The position numbers were made by a program, and so were the translations under genes. The notes beneath the pieces were generated by a model. That model made no database searches, was not told the origin of the DNA, and saw nothing but the letters and a program-made list of their open reading frames with translations. Shown piece after piece: positions 10,869 to 19,610 of a DNA stretch of 64,000 bases. This DNA is from Arctopsyche grandis (Eukaryota; Arthropoda; Insecta; Trichoptera; Hydropsychidae), in NCBI RefSeq assembly GCF_051622035.1, contig NC_135364.1:18165001-18229000 (forward strand). Direction: 5' to 3'. How positions within the stretch are numbered: position 1 is the first letter of the stretch; each line of letters starts with the position of its first letter.

Positions 10869-13413
10869 ATGAAGCTATTTACCAAACTTAGCAATAGCTA
10901 TTTACATATAAAAACTAAAAGTATTGTATGTCGATTTTACGCTACCAAAAGAAAAAAGCCTCTTCTAGATCCAGATTTATACATAGATAAAATGCCAAGT
11001 AATTATTACAGCTATTTTACTATTTCATAAACACATTTGTGAATTTTATTAGACATTGATTCTACCTGGGAATTTGTGACGTTAAAAATTGTACAATTTA
11101 GAAGCAATTATATTTGTATCTACTAATAGTGAATACTCTTGAAAACTATATTTATCATCAAAATATGTAATTGTTTAATACATTTTATATTTTCCTCTAG
11201 TATATCAATACCCAACTGCAAATTCAGGCGATCGTCGAGTATACTCATGGGGTTTATCCGAAACAGGAGCTTTAGGAATATACCGCAAAGAAAGTACCGG
11301 AAATAAGCGCAACAAATATCATTACACCCACTTCCCTTCACGTATGACATTCGGGGAAGTTTATGATGTAAATAACTCAATCCATCCGTGTATATGTATT
11401 AATGATTATCAATTTTGAATGTATATATGATTAGATATGCTTTTATTCTAATTTTAAGGTCACTTGTATCACATGCGGCTATGGCTTTACAGCATTTGGC
11501 GTCAAGTCGAAAGATCGCTATCAATTATTCGGCACAGGAATCAACACAAACTCTCAAATAGGATTCCACGATCCTAGGAAAGGTCATCCTTTAGAAACAC
11601 TGCTCCTACCGGCGCCTATTCGTTTACCTTTAATTAATCCTAGTGAAACACGTGTGGTTGGAGTTTCTGCTGGAAGAGCTCACCTCGCCGTGTTGACAAA
11701 TGATGAGGGAGTTTTTACTCTAGGTGATAATTCGCATGGACAGTGCGGAAGGAGAGTTATAGAAAACGAAGATTATAAAAGGGCTGCCACTATACATAAT
11801 ATTAAACAGATTAATGGAGAAAAAATAACAAATATCGAATGCGGACAAGATCACAGGTTTGTGTTATTATCAAATTTTGTATCATCATAATTTGCAGTCA
11901 TTCAACATCCACTGCTGGATGACGGCCCCACCAAAAGTCTTCCATTCGTTTTGCCCAACTCTCATCCATCTCATTGCACACATTATTCTAATTTCATCCA
12001 CCCATCTTACTTTGTGGCCTTCCTTTCACCTTTTTAGTTTTTCCTCACCATTCCAGCACGTCTTTTGTCCACCTTTCGTCCATTCTTCTAGCTATGTACA
12101 TATGTATGTGACCCGCCCATTGCCATTTCAATCTCTTCACTCTCTCCACTATATCAACTACTCTTGTCATACTTCTCATCCACGTATTCCATTTCTTACC
12201 TCTCCTCGCTATGCCGAGCATACAACATCTCATACTTCTTTCAGTGCATTAGACTGTGTAACATTTTGGCGTTCAATGTCCAAGTTTCACATCCATACAT
12301 CATCACTGGCAAAACACATTGATCGAAGATCTTGTTCTCCGGGCAATTTCGTATATCACTGATTTTTCATCCTATAATGCAAAAATACTTACCTTCCGGA
12401 AATATTAATGAATGTAACTTGTGTTTCAGCATGTTTTTGACAGAATCAGGTAAAGTTTATGCGTGTGGGTGGGGATCTGATGGACAGCTCGGTAATGGCA
12501 ACCTCGACTCAGATTATCACCTCAACCAAGTCCAAGGTGATATCCTCGGAGAAAAAATTGTCAAGTTGTCGAGTTCCGCAGATTGCATACTGGCGATCAA
12601 TGGTAAATTTTTTAAAAGTTATCGTCTACCTACAGATTTAATTGTGCCCCCATGTGTATTAATATTTGTTTATATGTAGATAAAGGACAAGTATTTGGGT
12701 GGGGTAACTCGGAATATGGCCAAATTAATTTTAGGGATAAAAAGGAACAACAAATCGCACTCCCCAAAGCTTTAGAAGACTGTAACCAGTTTGGAAAAAT
12801 CGTTGATGTTGCTGCTGGTGGATCTCATTGTCTTATGCTGAATAGTAAGTTTGTCGTAAACAAAAACAGTTAACTTTGTTCAGCCACATTATAAAACTTC
12901 AAGGCCAATCTTCAATAAGGACTTGTGCTTTTATCTTTTCAAATTATTTTTAAATGCATCTGATCCACTAACATTTGTTCTTGAAAGGGAAAATTTTACT
13001 TAAATGTTATAAATAAAACAAATCTTTTATATAAAATTTTATTTCAAAAATACTCAAATTACATATTTTTTTCAGGCCATGGAAAAGTTTTCGCATGGGG
13101 CTTTGGAATATTAGGCTTAGGCCCAGAAGCTCAACAAAGTCATACCCCGTTAAAAATACCCACAACACTATTTGGCGTTAACCAATTCAATCCATACACC
13201 AAAGTAGTTCAAATTGCTGCAGGATTAAGTCACAGCGCAGCCGTTACGTCGAATGGAGATCTATACATGTGGGGAGCAAACAAATCCGCCTGCTTAGGTC
13301 TCGGCGATAGGAAAGATCGTTTCTTTCCTTTGCGAGTTGGTGTCGGAGCTCATGTGACCAAGATAGCCCTTGGTGTCGATCACACCGTAGCCCTATGTAA
13401 ACCTTTCATTTAA
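10869..13413 (+). CDS. RCC1L: RCC1-like protein, RCC1L/WBSCR16-type (mitochondrial), six exons, 456 aa
   Basis: The coding exons are 10869-10998, 11201-11367, 11459-11856, 12430-12602, 12680-12844 and 13076-13413. All junctions are GT-AG and in phase, giving 456 residues; vertebrate RCC1L is about the same length. The N-terminus is basic and lacks acidic residues over its first ~30 positions (MKLFTKLSNSYLHIKTK), as in a mitochondrial targeting peptide. Successive RCC1 blades follow: YSWGLSETGALG, LFGTGINTNSQIG, FTLGDNSHGQCG, YACGWGSDGQLG, FGWGNSEYGQI, FAWGFGILGLG and YMWGANKSACLGLG, with linking motifs such as AGRAHLAVL and GVDHTVAL. The family acts in mitochondria, in mitoribosome assembly and as an exchange factor for the fusion GTPase OPA1; that role is from the family, not visible here. 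AATAAA at 13417-13422 directly follows the stop. The gene converges on MED27, whose stop is 228 bp away. Intron 3 is mostly an RTE LINE fragment. Confidence 0.9.
11880..12345 (-). mobile_element. RTE-type LINE 3' fragment (copy B) inside RCC1L intron 3
   Basis: On the minus strand a frame at 12045-12233 reads as the C-terminus of a reverse-transcriptase LINE (MLGIARRGKKWNTWMRS, then KRLKWQWAGH and RRMDERWTKDVLEW). The 3' end 'attcaacatccactgctgga' lies at about 11900-11919. The fragment fills some 465 of the 573 bp of the intron and is antisense to RCC1L. The exon-flanking splice sites at 11857 and 12429 are intact. Confidence 0.85.
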
Positions 13414-13416
13414 TTC

Positions 13417-13422
13417 AATAAA
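13417..13422 (+). terminator. Polyadenylation signal of RCC1L
   Basis: A canonical AATAAA begins four bases after the RCC1L stop codon, which implies a very short 3' UTR and fits the narrow convergent gap to MED27. Confidence 0.6.
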
Positions 13423-13641
13423 TTATTGTAGATAACATAGTCCTTTCATTGTTAGCACATTAGCCTTCTCGGGAGGGTGAAATGTTTTAAAACTGTACCA
13501 CTAAGGATTCAAACAACTCCGACCACATAATCTAAACTTCCATGTGTCCTTTAACAACTATTCAGTTACATCTTTCGATGAATGTACAGATATTTTTATA
13601 TAAATAGATTATTTACATTGCTATTCGATCACATTTTCTTT

Positions 13642-14505
13642 TCATTGTTTGCACTCTTCATGGAAGGGTTCTAATGTTCTAAAATCATGCCAAGTTGGAG
13701 GTAAGGTATCGTGCAGATGATTTCCACACCTTTTGCAAGCCTCGCTGAAGAGATTTATATAGCTGTGGAACCACGCCATGAAAGATCTGACTGCCAGTTC
13801 CGGCAAGGTCGGCGAGAAAAAGTGCAACATGGCCGCTTGGGCATTTTCCGTAACTTTTCTGAAAACTCGATGCCGAGACTCGGTCCACAGATCCAAAACT
13901 TCCCCGTGCCCTTTGACAACAACCCATTCAATCATAAGCCCTTTGAAAGCTATCACCGCCTTCAAGACGTGGCCTAGGCTTATTTGCACTACTGCATTTG
14001 TGGCGAAGGGTCTAGAAACGGTTATCTTCATATCATTGAAGGTGCGGTCTATAGCATTGATAACATTGTCAACATTCTGGGGCGATACATTATGACTGCT
14101 GGTGTGAGTGCGGCGTCTTTTGGCACTACTGGAAGTTACGTAGGACCGTTTTAGAGAGTTTTGACTCAGTAGAGATTGAGCCACTCCGCTATATTCGTGA
14201 ACTTTGTCCGTCCAACGATAACTGTTAACTAGTTGTACGTAGAGTGCCTGTCTTTCTACGGATATTTCTTGAGAGAGTAGAGCTGCGTTTCCGAGTGAGA
14301 ATGGGCCTGGAGGTGGTTGTAATGCATTGCTACACGCTTCTACTTCTCTAAGGCTCGCTCCAACTACTAGTACTTGTTCCTGGAGTTCAGCTATCAATTC
14401 AGCGCTACCGCCACCTCCACCTCCTCCACCAACACATTCAAAAACTTGGCCCACTCCTGAACGTAGTGCACGAACTGCACATAGGGCTGCTAATGCCTGC
14501 TCCAT
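13642..14505 (-). CDS. MED27: Mediator complex subunit 27, single exon, 287 aa
   Basis: MED27 is a tail-associated subunit of the Mediator coactivator that links transcription factors to RNA polymerase II. The ATG is the complement of 14503-14505 and the frame is uninterrupted. The protein has an alpha-helical N-terminal part, a run of eight glycines at residues 26-33, a basic nuclear-localisation-like stretch at about 129-132 (KRRR), and the conserved C-terminal domain from about 145. That domain includes VINAIDRTFNDM, VKGHGEVLDLWTES, VRSFMAWFHSYI and the end CKRCGNHL...LPPTWHDFRTLEPFH. Cysteines 257, 260 and 285 with His282 form the Cys/His cluster of the Med27 C-terminus. Its length is close to the usual ~290-310 residues. 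It is convergent with RCC1L and divergent from PRMT3, about 1.9 kb apart. The poly-Gly run is unusual and is encoded by a GGT/GGA-type triplet repeat. Confidence 0.93.
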   Translation of the reverse strand: MEQALAALCAVRALRSGVGQVFECVGGGGGGGGSAELIAELQEQVLVVGASLREVEACSNALQPPPGPFSLGNAALLSQEISVERQALYVQLVNSYRWTDKVHEYSGVAQSLLSQNSLKRSYVTSSSAKRRRTHTSSHNVSPQNVDNVINAIDRTFNDMKITVSRPFATNAVVQISLGHVLKAVIAFKGLMIEWVVVKGHGEVLDLWTESRHRVFRKVTENAQAAMLHFFSPTLPELAVRSFMAWFHSYINLFSEACKRCGNHLHDTLPPTWHDFRTLEPFHEECKQ

Positions 14506-14720
14506 TGTTTACGGTTGCCAAAGATGTGAATGCGGAGTTGCTCGCGCCGGCTTACGACAGAAACTGACAGTCAGGGATACCAACGTCATTGTGACGCTAC
14601 CAACGCTATTAAGCGTTGTGTTGTTTGTTCAATTTTACGAAAATTATTACCTAAATAGTACAAACCTATGGGATATGATACAAGTATTGGGCAACATGCA
14701 TACATTTATTTTACACACTT
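14506..14720. promoter_or_regulatory. Probable MED27 promoter side
   Basis: This is the immediate upstream region of MED27 on the minus strand. It contains the imperfect palindrome 'ccaacgtcattgtgacgctaccaacg' (around 14580-14605). No TATA box was identified, so the promoter assignment rests on position only. Confidence 0.35.
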
Positions 14721-14721
14721 A

Positions 14722-15157
14722 AGGTCTGACCGCACATTGCGACAACCGATCGATCCCACACTTCACAACTACGCGACCAAATATTGTTTGTACGAAATTG
14801 TATGAGACATAACGCACTGCTTGACAGTCGCATGACGTAGAACGACACCGTGCGTCAAAGTTGACTTTCCGACCAACTTTGCCTTGCGACAATTATTCTC
14901 CTTCTTCATATCGTGAATTTGAAATAGCATGTAGCCATAATCTTTTGGTTTTTCTTGATTGTTCTTCTTCCTCGCATATCAAAGTTACTATAATAGCGTC
15001 CTTTTCGTCCATCTTGCTCCGAGGTACCGAACGAATGATTGACATAATTTACTGCGTAGTGTCGCATCGCTGTCGTTCAAGTGCGGTTTATCTAATATTG
15101 CCGTACACTGTTGTGAAGTGTCGGATCGTTCGTTTGACGCATAGTGCGGTTAGACCT
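14722..15157. mobile_element. MITE with ~50-bp terminal inverted repeats
   Basis: The left terminus reads AGGTCTGACCGCACATTGCG and the right terminus, on the complement, AGGTCTAACCGCACTATGCG. Similarity continues inward (both have a 'CACTTCACAAC' block about 40 bp in). The interior is rich in 'gtcgca' and 'tgcgtc' motifs and encodes nothing. The target-site duplication could not be resolved, so the superfamily is open. It sits between the divergent MED27 and PRMT3 genes. Confidence 0.65.
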
Positions 15158-15370
15158 TTATGCCGATACCTTATTAAAAGTATCTGAGTGGAAGCAGTGA
15201 CGTTGTATGTACATATATGTGAAAGTGGCATACATATTTTGGCCAATTAGATTTAGAGTTAAAACTTAGAACTTTGTAATTGGGGAAGCACTACAATTCT
15301 TGTCCATGCGATAGTCATTGGATATTTGAATAAAAATAAAATGTATTCGCCAATTGACTATTAATATTAA

Positions 15371-15679
15371 TTTATCGACATCATTACAAAAATCAAATGT
15401 CTGGGAGTTATTTTTTATGAAAAATTAACAATCAATTCTCATATGAATAATATTACAAAAAATGCCATCAAATCATTGGGTTGCCTAATAAGAAACTCTA
15501 CCCACTTTAAAAATATAAATACAATAAAAATTTTACATATACATATACTACATTGTAAGAAATCAATTGGAATAAAACTTTACCATTTGGTCACCTTATT
15601 CACATATATTAATTTAATAGTGTGTCCAAAAAAATTCTTAAATATTGTTCATTTTTTTTATATACATATATGTAATTAG
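15371..15679 (+). pseudogene. Non-LTR retrotransposon reverse-transcriptase fragment
   Basis: The frame from 15371 reads IDIITKIKCLGVIFYEKLTI, then NSHMNNITKNAIKSLGCLIR. This is the 'LGV-F...L-F--H' segment that follows the catalytic palm in jockey/CR1/R1-like reverse transcriptases. After about 55 codons similarity fades and the frame ends in AT-rich sequence. No endonuclease or upstream reverse-transcriptase part is present, so it is a dead fragment. It belongs to a different lineage from the RTE copies. Confidence 0.6.
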
Positions 15680-16451
15680 CATGTCAGCAGCACGATCATT
15701 TATAAAAAAATGTATTTATTAAACTTGTGTGACAGAAGCTATTTATTTTTTTGATAAACCCAAGTACATACATATAAGTTATAGAAGGAGCGTTGTGCGA
15801 ATGAGTTCTAATTTTTTAGAGTAGCTGTGTAAATTTTTTGAAGTGGTTACGTACATATATGTACGTCTGATGTGCGGGTATTTAGATATTCTCGTATGGA
15901 GGAGAAACACATGTCATAAGATCGAGGTCATCCTTTGTTCTCGATTTTTAAGGTGAATTTGTGGCTATACTTGAATTGTCACACATGTATGATTTGATCT
16001 TATAATTCCCTACACTTACATATGTATATAATGCGTTAGATTTATTCCCTAAAACACAATAATAAAATATGTAAGTAAAGCATGATTCGAAATATAACGC
16101 CTTTCTACATTTTCACTTTTTTAATTGTCTTTTCTTAAATTTCTTACGCATTTTACTACACAGGATGAAGTGGCTATATTGCTATCAATAATTTTTGGTA
16201 ATCAACAGAAACACAATTGAGTACTTTATTAATTATAGATTGAAATACTGGCAATGTTTTATTTCAATCCAGATAGTCCACAAGAACCGTGTTTTTAATG
16301 GTTGTAGTGGTTTCGCTCACAGATTATCATTTTATCTAAGTGGGTAAATTGTATTTGTAATGCTCGGTTTCGTATCTGTCACGGCCATGTTATTTAAAAA
16401 TAAATCGCGTGCCATGTGGTTAGGCGCGTAACTGTCAGTTGAAGCATTGAC
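15680..16451. other. Upstream region of PRMT3, no gene seen
   Basis: AT-rich sequence up to the PRMT3 start codon. The last ~75 bp become less AT-rich and presumably hold the 5' UTR and promoter, but no clear core-promoter motif was identified. Confidence 0.4.
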
Positions 16452-18056
16452 ATGTCGGAGCCGCCAGAGCTTAGTTCTGATTCAGACGAATTCGCCGAAG
16501 ATGAATGGACCGAAGTCGTGGAGGGAGATGGAGGCTCCCGAGGGGGCGAAGGGGCCGATTCCTCAGCGGAGTCCCGTCCACAGTGCCTCTTCTGCTCAAA
16601 CACGTTCCCGCACCTGGAAGAAGCCTTGATACACTGCAAACAAGACCACAACTTCGACTTGTCCCTTCTTAAAGTTAAGCACAACATGGACTTCTATTCC
16701 TTTATTAAACTGATTGGATATATTCGTACTAATAAGCCCGATTCTGTGGCCATTATGACTGCCATAAAACCCTTGTGGGAGAGTGATATATATCTCAAAC
16801 CAGTCAAACACGAGGAGTGGCTCATGTATGATTTTGATTCGCTGGATGATGCTGTGTGCTCTCCGCAGTCGTCCTTCCATGCCAATGTCGAAAATGGACT
16901 TGTTACCTTGTCGGAAGCACACTTTGTAGAACTACAACGGACCATACAATCCCTCACGGCTGAAGTCAAAGAAAAAAAATCGCTGTTAGCTTTGGCTACG
17001 GAAGATATAACAACTATGAAACGATCGATGCACAATATAATGAGCGACGGTAAGCTTCCTGAAATGCCGGTGACTTCCCCTGAAGATCGTTGTGTGGAGA
17101 AGATGGATGTAAATGAAGATTTAGGTTATTTCAGTACATATGCTCATTTTAGTATACATCACGATATGCTTTCGGATAAAGTTCGTACAGAATCGTATCA
17201 AAGAGCTATATTAGACAATAGAAGTATAATTGAAAATAGAGTTGTACTGGATCTCGGATGTGGAACAGGAATCCTGTCTATGTTTTCGGCGTCTACTGGT
17301 GCTTCCAAAGTGTACGCTATTGATCAGTCGGATATTATATACCATGCCATGGATATAATCAGGGAGAATGATCTACAGAATAAGATAAACATCATCAAGG
17401 GACGTTTGGAAGATACACCCTTGCCCGAAAAGGTAGACGTAATTGTATCGGAATGGATGGGATATTTTCTACTGTTCGAGGGTATGTTAGATAGTGTCAT
17501 CTTTGCTCGGAATCATTGGCTGAAACCTGGCGGAATACTAATGCCAAATAAATGCAATATAAGTATAGTCGGTAGCGGAGACATGGAAACGCATCAAAAG
17601 TTAATTAGTTTTTGGTCGAATGTTTATGGCTACAAAATGAATTGTATGAAAAGTGAAGTCATCAGAGAAGCGAGTATAGACGTCGCCAATCCATCTCATT
17701 TGATCACATCGCCAAGTTTACTATGCGAGATAGATATGAACACGTGCACAACGAATTCCGTAAACTTTTCTTCAGAATTTCAGTTGAACGTTTTGCGCGA
17801 TGGTAGTTTAACGTTTCTAGTCGGTTATTTTGACACATTCTTCGATCTGCCGAACCCGGTTTCGTTCTCGACGGGTCCGGAATCGACGCCGACACATTGG
17901 AAGCAGACGATATTCTATTTAAAAGATCCAATACCGTTGAAGAAAGGCGAAACCTTGAACGGAAAGCTAACCTGTCATAGGAATATATCCGACGTGAGAG
18001 GACTGACTATCGTTATAAAAATTCTTGATAAAACTTACAAATATATACTAAGTTAG
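16452..18056 (+). CDS. PRMT3: Protein arginine N-methyltransferase 3, single exon, 534 aa
   Basis: PRMT3 is a cytosolic type I arginine methyltransferase that makes asymmetric dimethylarginine from S-adenosylmethionine; its known major substrate is ribosomal protein uS5 (RPS2). The protein has an acidic N-terminus, then one C2H2 zinc finger (Cys45, Cys48, His61, His66), the feature that separates PRMT3 from other PRMTs. The catalytic part starts near residue 226 (YFSTYAHFSIHHDML). SAM motif I is VLDLGCGTG at 265-273. The double-E loop is SEWMGYFLLFEGM with Glu334 and Glu343, and the THW loop is at 481-483. All key residues are present and the length matches the family (about 530). The start was chosen because the ATG at 16452 directly precedes the acidic leader, and this frame is open throughout. 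No intron is present. AATAAA lies at 18220-18225. Confidence 0.95.
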   Translation: MSEPPELSSDSDEFAEDEWTEVVEGDGGSRGGEGADSSAESRPQCLFCSNTFPHLEEALIHCKQDHNFDLSLLKVKHNMDFYSFIKLIGYIRTNKPDSVAIMTAIKPLWESDIYLKPVKHEEWLMYDFDSLDDAVCSPQSSFHANVENGLVTLSEAHFVELQRTIQSLTAEVKEKKSLLALATEDITTMKRSMHNIMSDGKLPEMPVTSPEDRCVEKMDVNEDLGYFSTYAHFSIHHDMLSDKVRTESYQRAILDNRSIIENRVVLDLGCGTGILSMFSASTGASKVYAIDQSDIIYHAMDIIRENDLQNKINIIKGRLEDTPLPEKVDVIVSEWMGYFLLFEGMLDSVIFARNHWLKPGGILMPNKCNISIVGSGDMETHQKLISFWSNVYGYKMNCMKSEVIREASIDVANPSHLITSPSLLCEIDMNTCTTNSVNFSSEFQLNVLRDGSLTFLVGYFDTFFDLPNPVSFSTGPESTPTHWKQTIFYLKDPIPLKKGETLNGKLTCHRNISDVRGLTIVIKILDKTYKYILS

Positions 18057-18219
18057 TGAGTGATTTTGTAAAGCTTCCGCAGAGTCTCAGGGTGCTTGTG
18101 AATTGATTCAATTCACTGTATGTACATTTTATAAGCTAATTTGAGTTATCAGGAATGTTGAATACTACTTTGTAATGTTTGAAGTTTATATTGTATTATT
18201 GATTGGTTGTATCTGAATG

Positions 18220-18225
18220 AATAAA
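18220..18225 (+). terminator. Polyadenylation signal of PRMT3
   Basis: An AATAAA lies 164 bp after the PRMT3 stop codon and before the SINE that begins at about 18302. Confidence 0.55.
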
Positions 18226-18301
18226 AAGTTGAAAATACTTGAATATTATTATTTTTTTTAACTTAAACTATCGATGTACATATTTATGATAATATTTTAT
18301 T

Positions 18302-18722
18302 TTATTTATACATAGATATATACCAGGAAGGCTTGAAAGATAGACCCCAATGCGCCTTCCTAGACAATTAATTACAAACAATGCAGTATTTTTTTACTAC
18401 ACAAATCACTGTATTTCGAGAAGCTGAAGAAAACGATATTAAAAATTAATGAATTAATTAACACATTGAGATATCTATGGATTTTTAGATTTGTACATAC
18501 ATTAAATACAGAAGATTTACGACAACAGGTAGGATGATTTTTTTGCCAATTTTGAGGAACCGTTTCAACAATGATCAGATAAAATTGGCAAACTCTGATA
18601 AGAAACGATCGACTTGGACTCACAAATATCCAAATCTAACCAGCAGTATAGCGGGATCGAGCCCAATAATCACTTGGTGCTAAACATACACGCTACCACT
18701 GAGCCATACTGCTGGCTATAAA
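18302..18722 (-). mobile_element. tRNA-derived SINE, near full length (minus strand)
   Basis: Read on the minus strand from 18722, a tRNA-like head carries an A box (TGGCTCAGTGGTAGCGT) and a B box (GGGCTCGATCCCG). The shared body follows ('GATCGTTTCTTATCAGAG', 'GTTGAAACGGTT'). The element ends with the terminal hairpin: the complement reads AGGAAGGCGCATTGGGG ... GCCTTCCTGGTATA. This is the clearest copy of the family in the window and defines its orientation. Confidence 0.85.
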
Positions 18723-18825
18723 AATATAAAATCCAAGCTACGAAGAAACAGTAAGAATCATCATACCAAGATATTTCCTGCAAGTGTACAAAGATGCAAA
18801 GGTGTATTTTAAGTTACAAATGTAC

Positions 18826-19135
18826 CGTTGGATGAAGGCTTCATCGTTTGTCTCTGTTTTGGGCAATTCTCATGCATCTAAATCACATAATTTTTTTATG
18901 ATTTCATCCACCCGCTTCCCTCATGCCCATCCTTGCACCATTTTACATTCTCTGATACCATTCGAGCACTTCTTTCATCTGTTCTTGTTGCTACATGACC
19001 CACCCATTGCCATTTCAATCTCTTCACTCTCACCATTACATCAACCACCTTTATCATACTTCTCACCCACATATTCCGTTTTCTATCTCTTCTTGTTATA
19101 CCAAGCATACAGCGTTCTATATTTTGAGTGCACTG
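18826..19135 (-). mobile_element. RTE-type LINE fragment (copy C, 3' part)
   Basis: The minus-strand frame at 18896-19108 reads MLGITRRDRKRNMWVRS, then RVKRLKWQWVGHVATRTDE, the same LINE C-terminus as copy B. The fragment is interrupted at about 19135; its continuation lies at 19541-19610 beyond an inserted SINE. Confidence 0.8.
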
Positions 19136-19540
19136 AACCTTATATTTTATTTTATTTCATAGAACATGAACACTCGCCTTTACAAATCGCTCCAAAGCGA
19201 CAAGTGCACTTAAACAGATACAATCAATATACATAAGCATTTTATACAAAGCGAATTCATACAAACATCCACAGTGACATCTATGGAGAAATTTTTGTGG
19301 CATTTTATAATTAAATTAGCGAACCTCAAGATGCTGAATAACTAGAGATTAGCAATAGAGATGCCAATTTTTATAGGAATCGTTTCAATGAAAATCAGAA
19401 AAATTGGCAAACTCTGATAAGAAACGATCGACCTTGAGTCACAAACCGAGGTCTACCCAGCAGCAGGACTCTAGTGGTACTTTAACCTGTGACCACTCCG
19501 CTCGAAAACGTAATATGCTAACCACTTGTCCACACAGCAT
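19136..19540 (-). mobile_element. tRNA-derived SINE nested in LINE copy C
   Basis: On the minus strand a tRNA-like head (A-box region GTGGTTAGCATATTACG) begins near 19540 and is followed by the family body ('GATCGTTTCTTATCAGAG'). The far end lacks the terminal hairpin and is diverged. LINE sequence on both sides is collinear with copy B when this block is removed. Confidence 0.65.
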
Positions 19541-19610
19541 TCTGGCTATCAATATCCAACATGCATACGTCATCACTGGCAAAACACACTGATCGAAAAT
19601 CTTTTTCAGT
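19541..19610 (-). mobile_element. Continuation of RTE LINE copy C
   Basis: The sequence 'catcactggcaaaacacact' and its surroundings match the right end of copy B ('catcactggcaaaacacatt'), so this is the same LINE insertion split by the SINE. Confidence 0.7.

Noticed and set aside
13711-14095. Plus-strand open frames of 88-105 codons
   Set aside because: They are shadows of the MED27 coding sequence on the other strand, as are those at 14327-14722.
16596-17035. Minus-strand open frames of 108-113 codons inside PRMT3
   Set aside because: They are antisense shadows of a clear PRMT3 reading frame.
18640-18720. tRNA gene
   Set aside because: A and B boxes are present, but the sequence continues into a SINE body with a terminal hairpin and does not fold as a full tRNA. 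The heads near 4575, 19500, 28375 and 58815 were rejected for the same reason.
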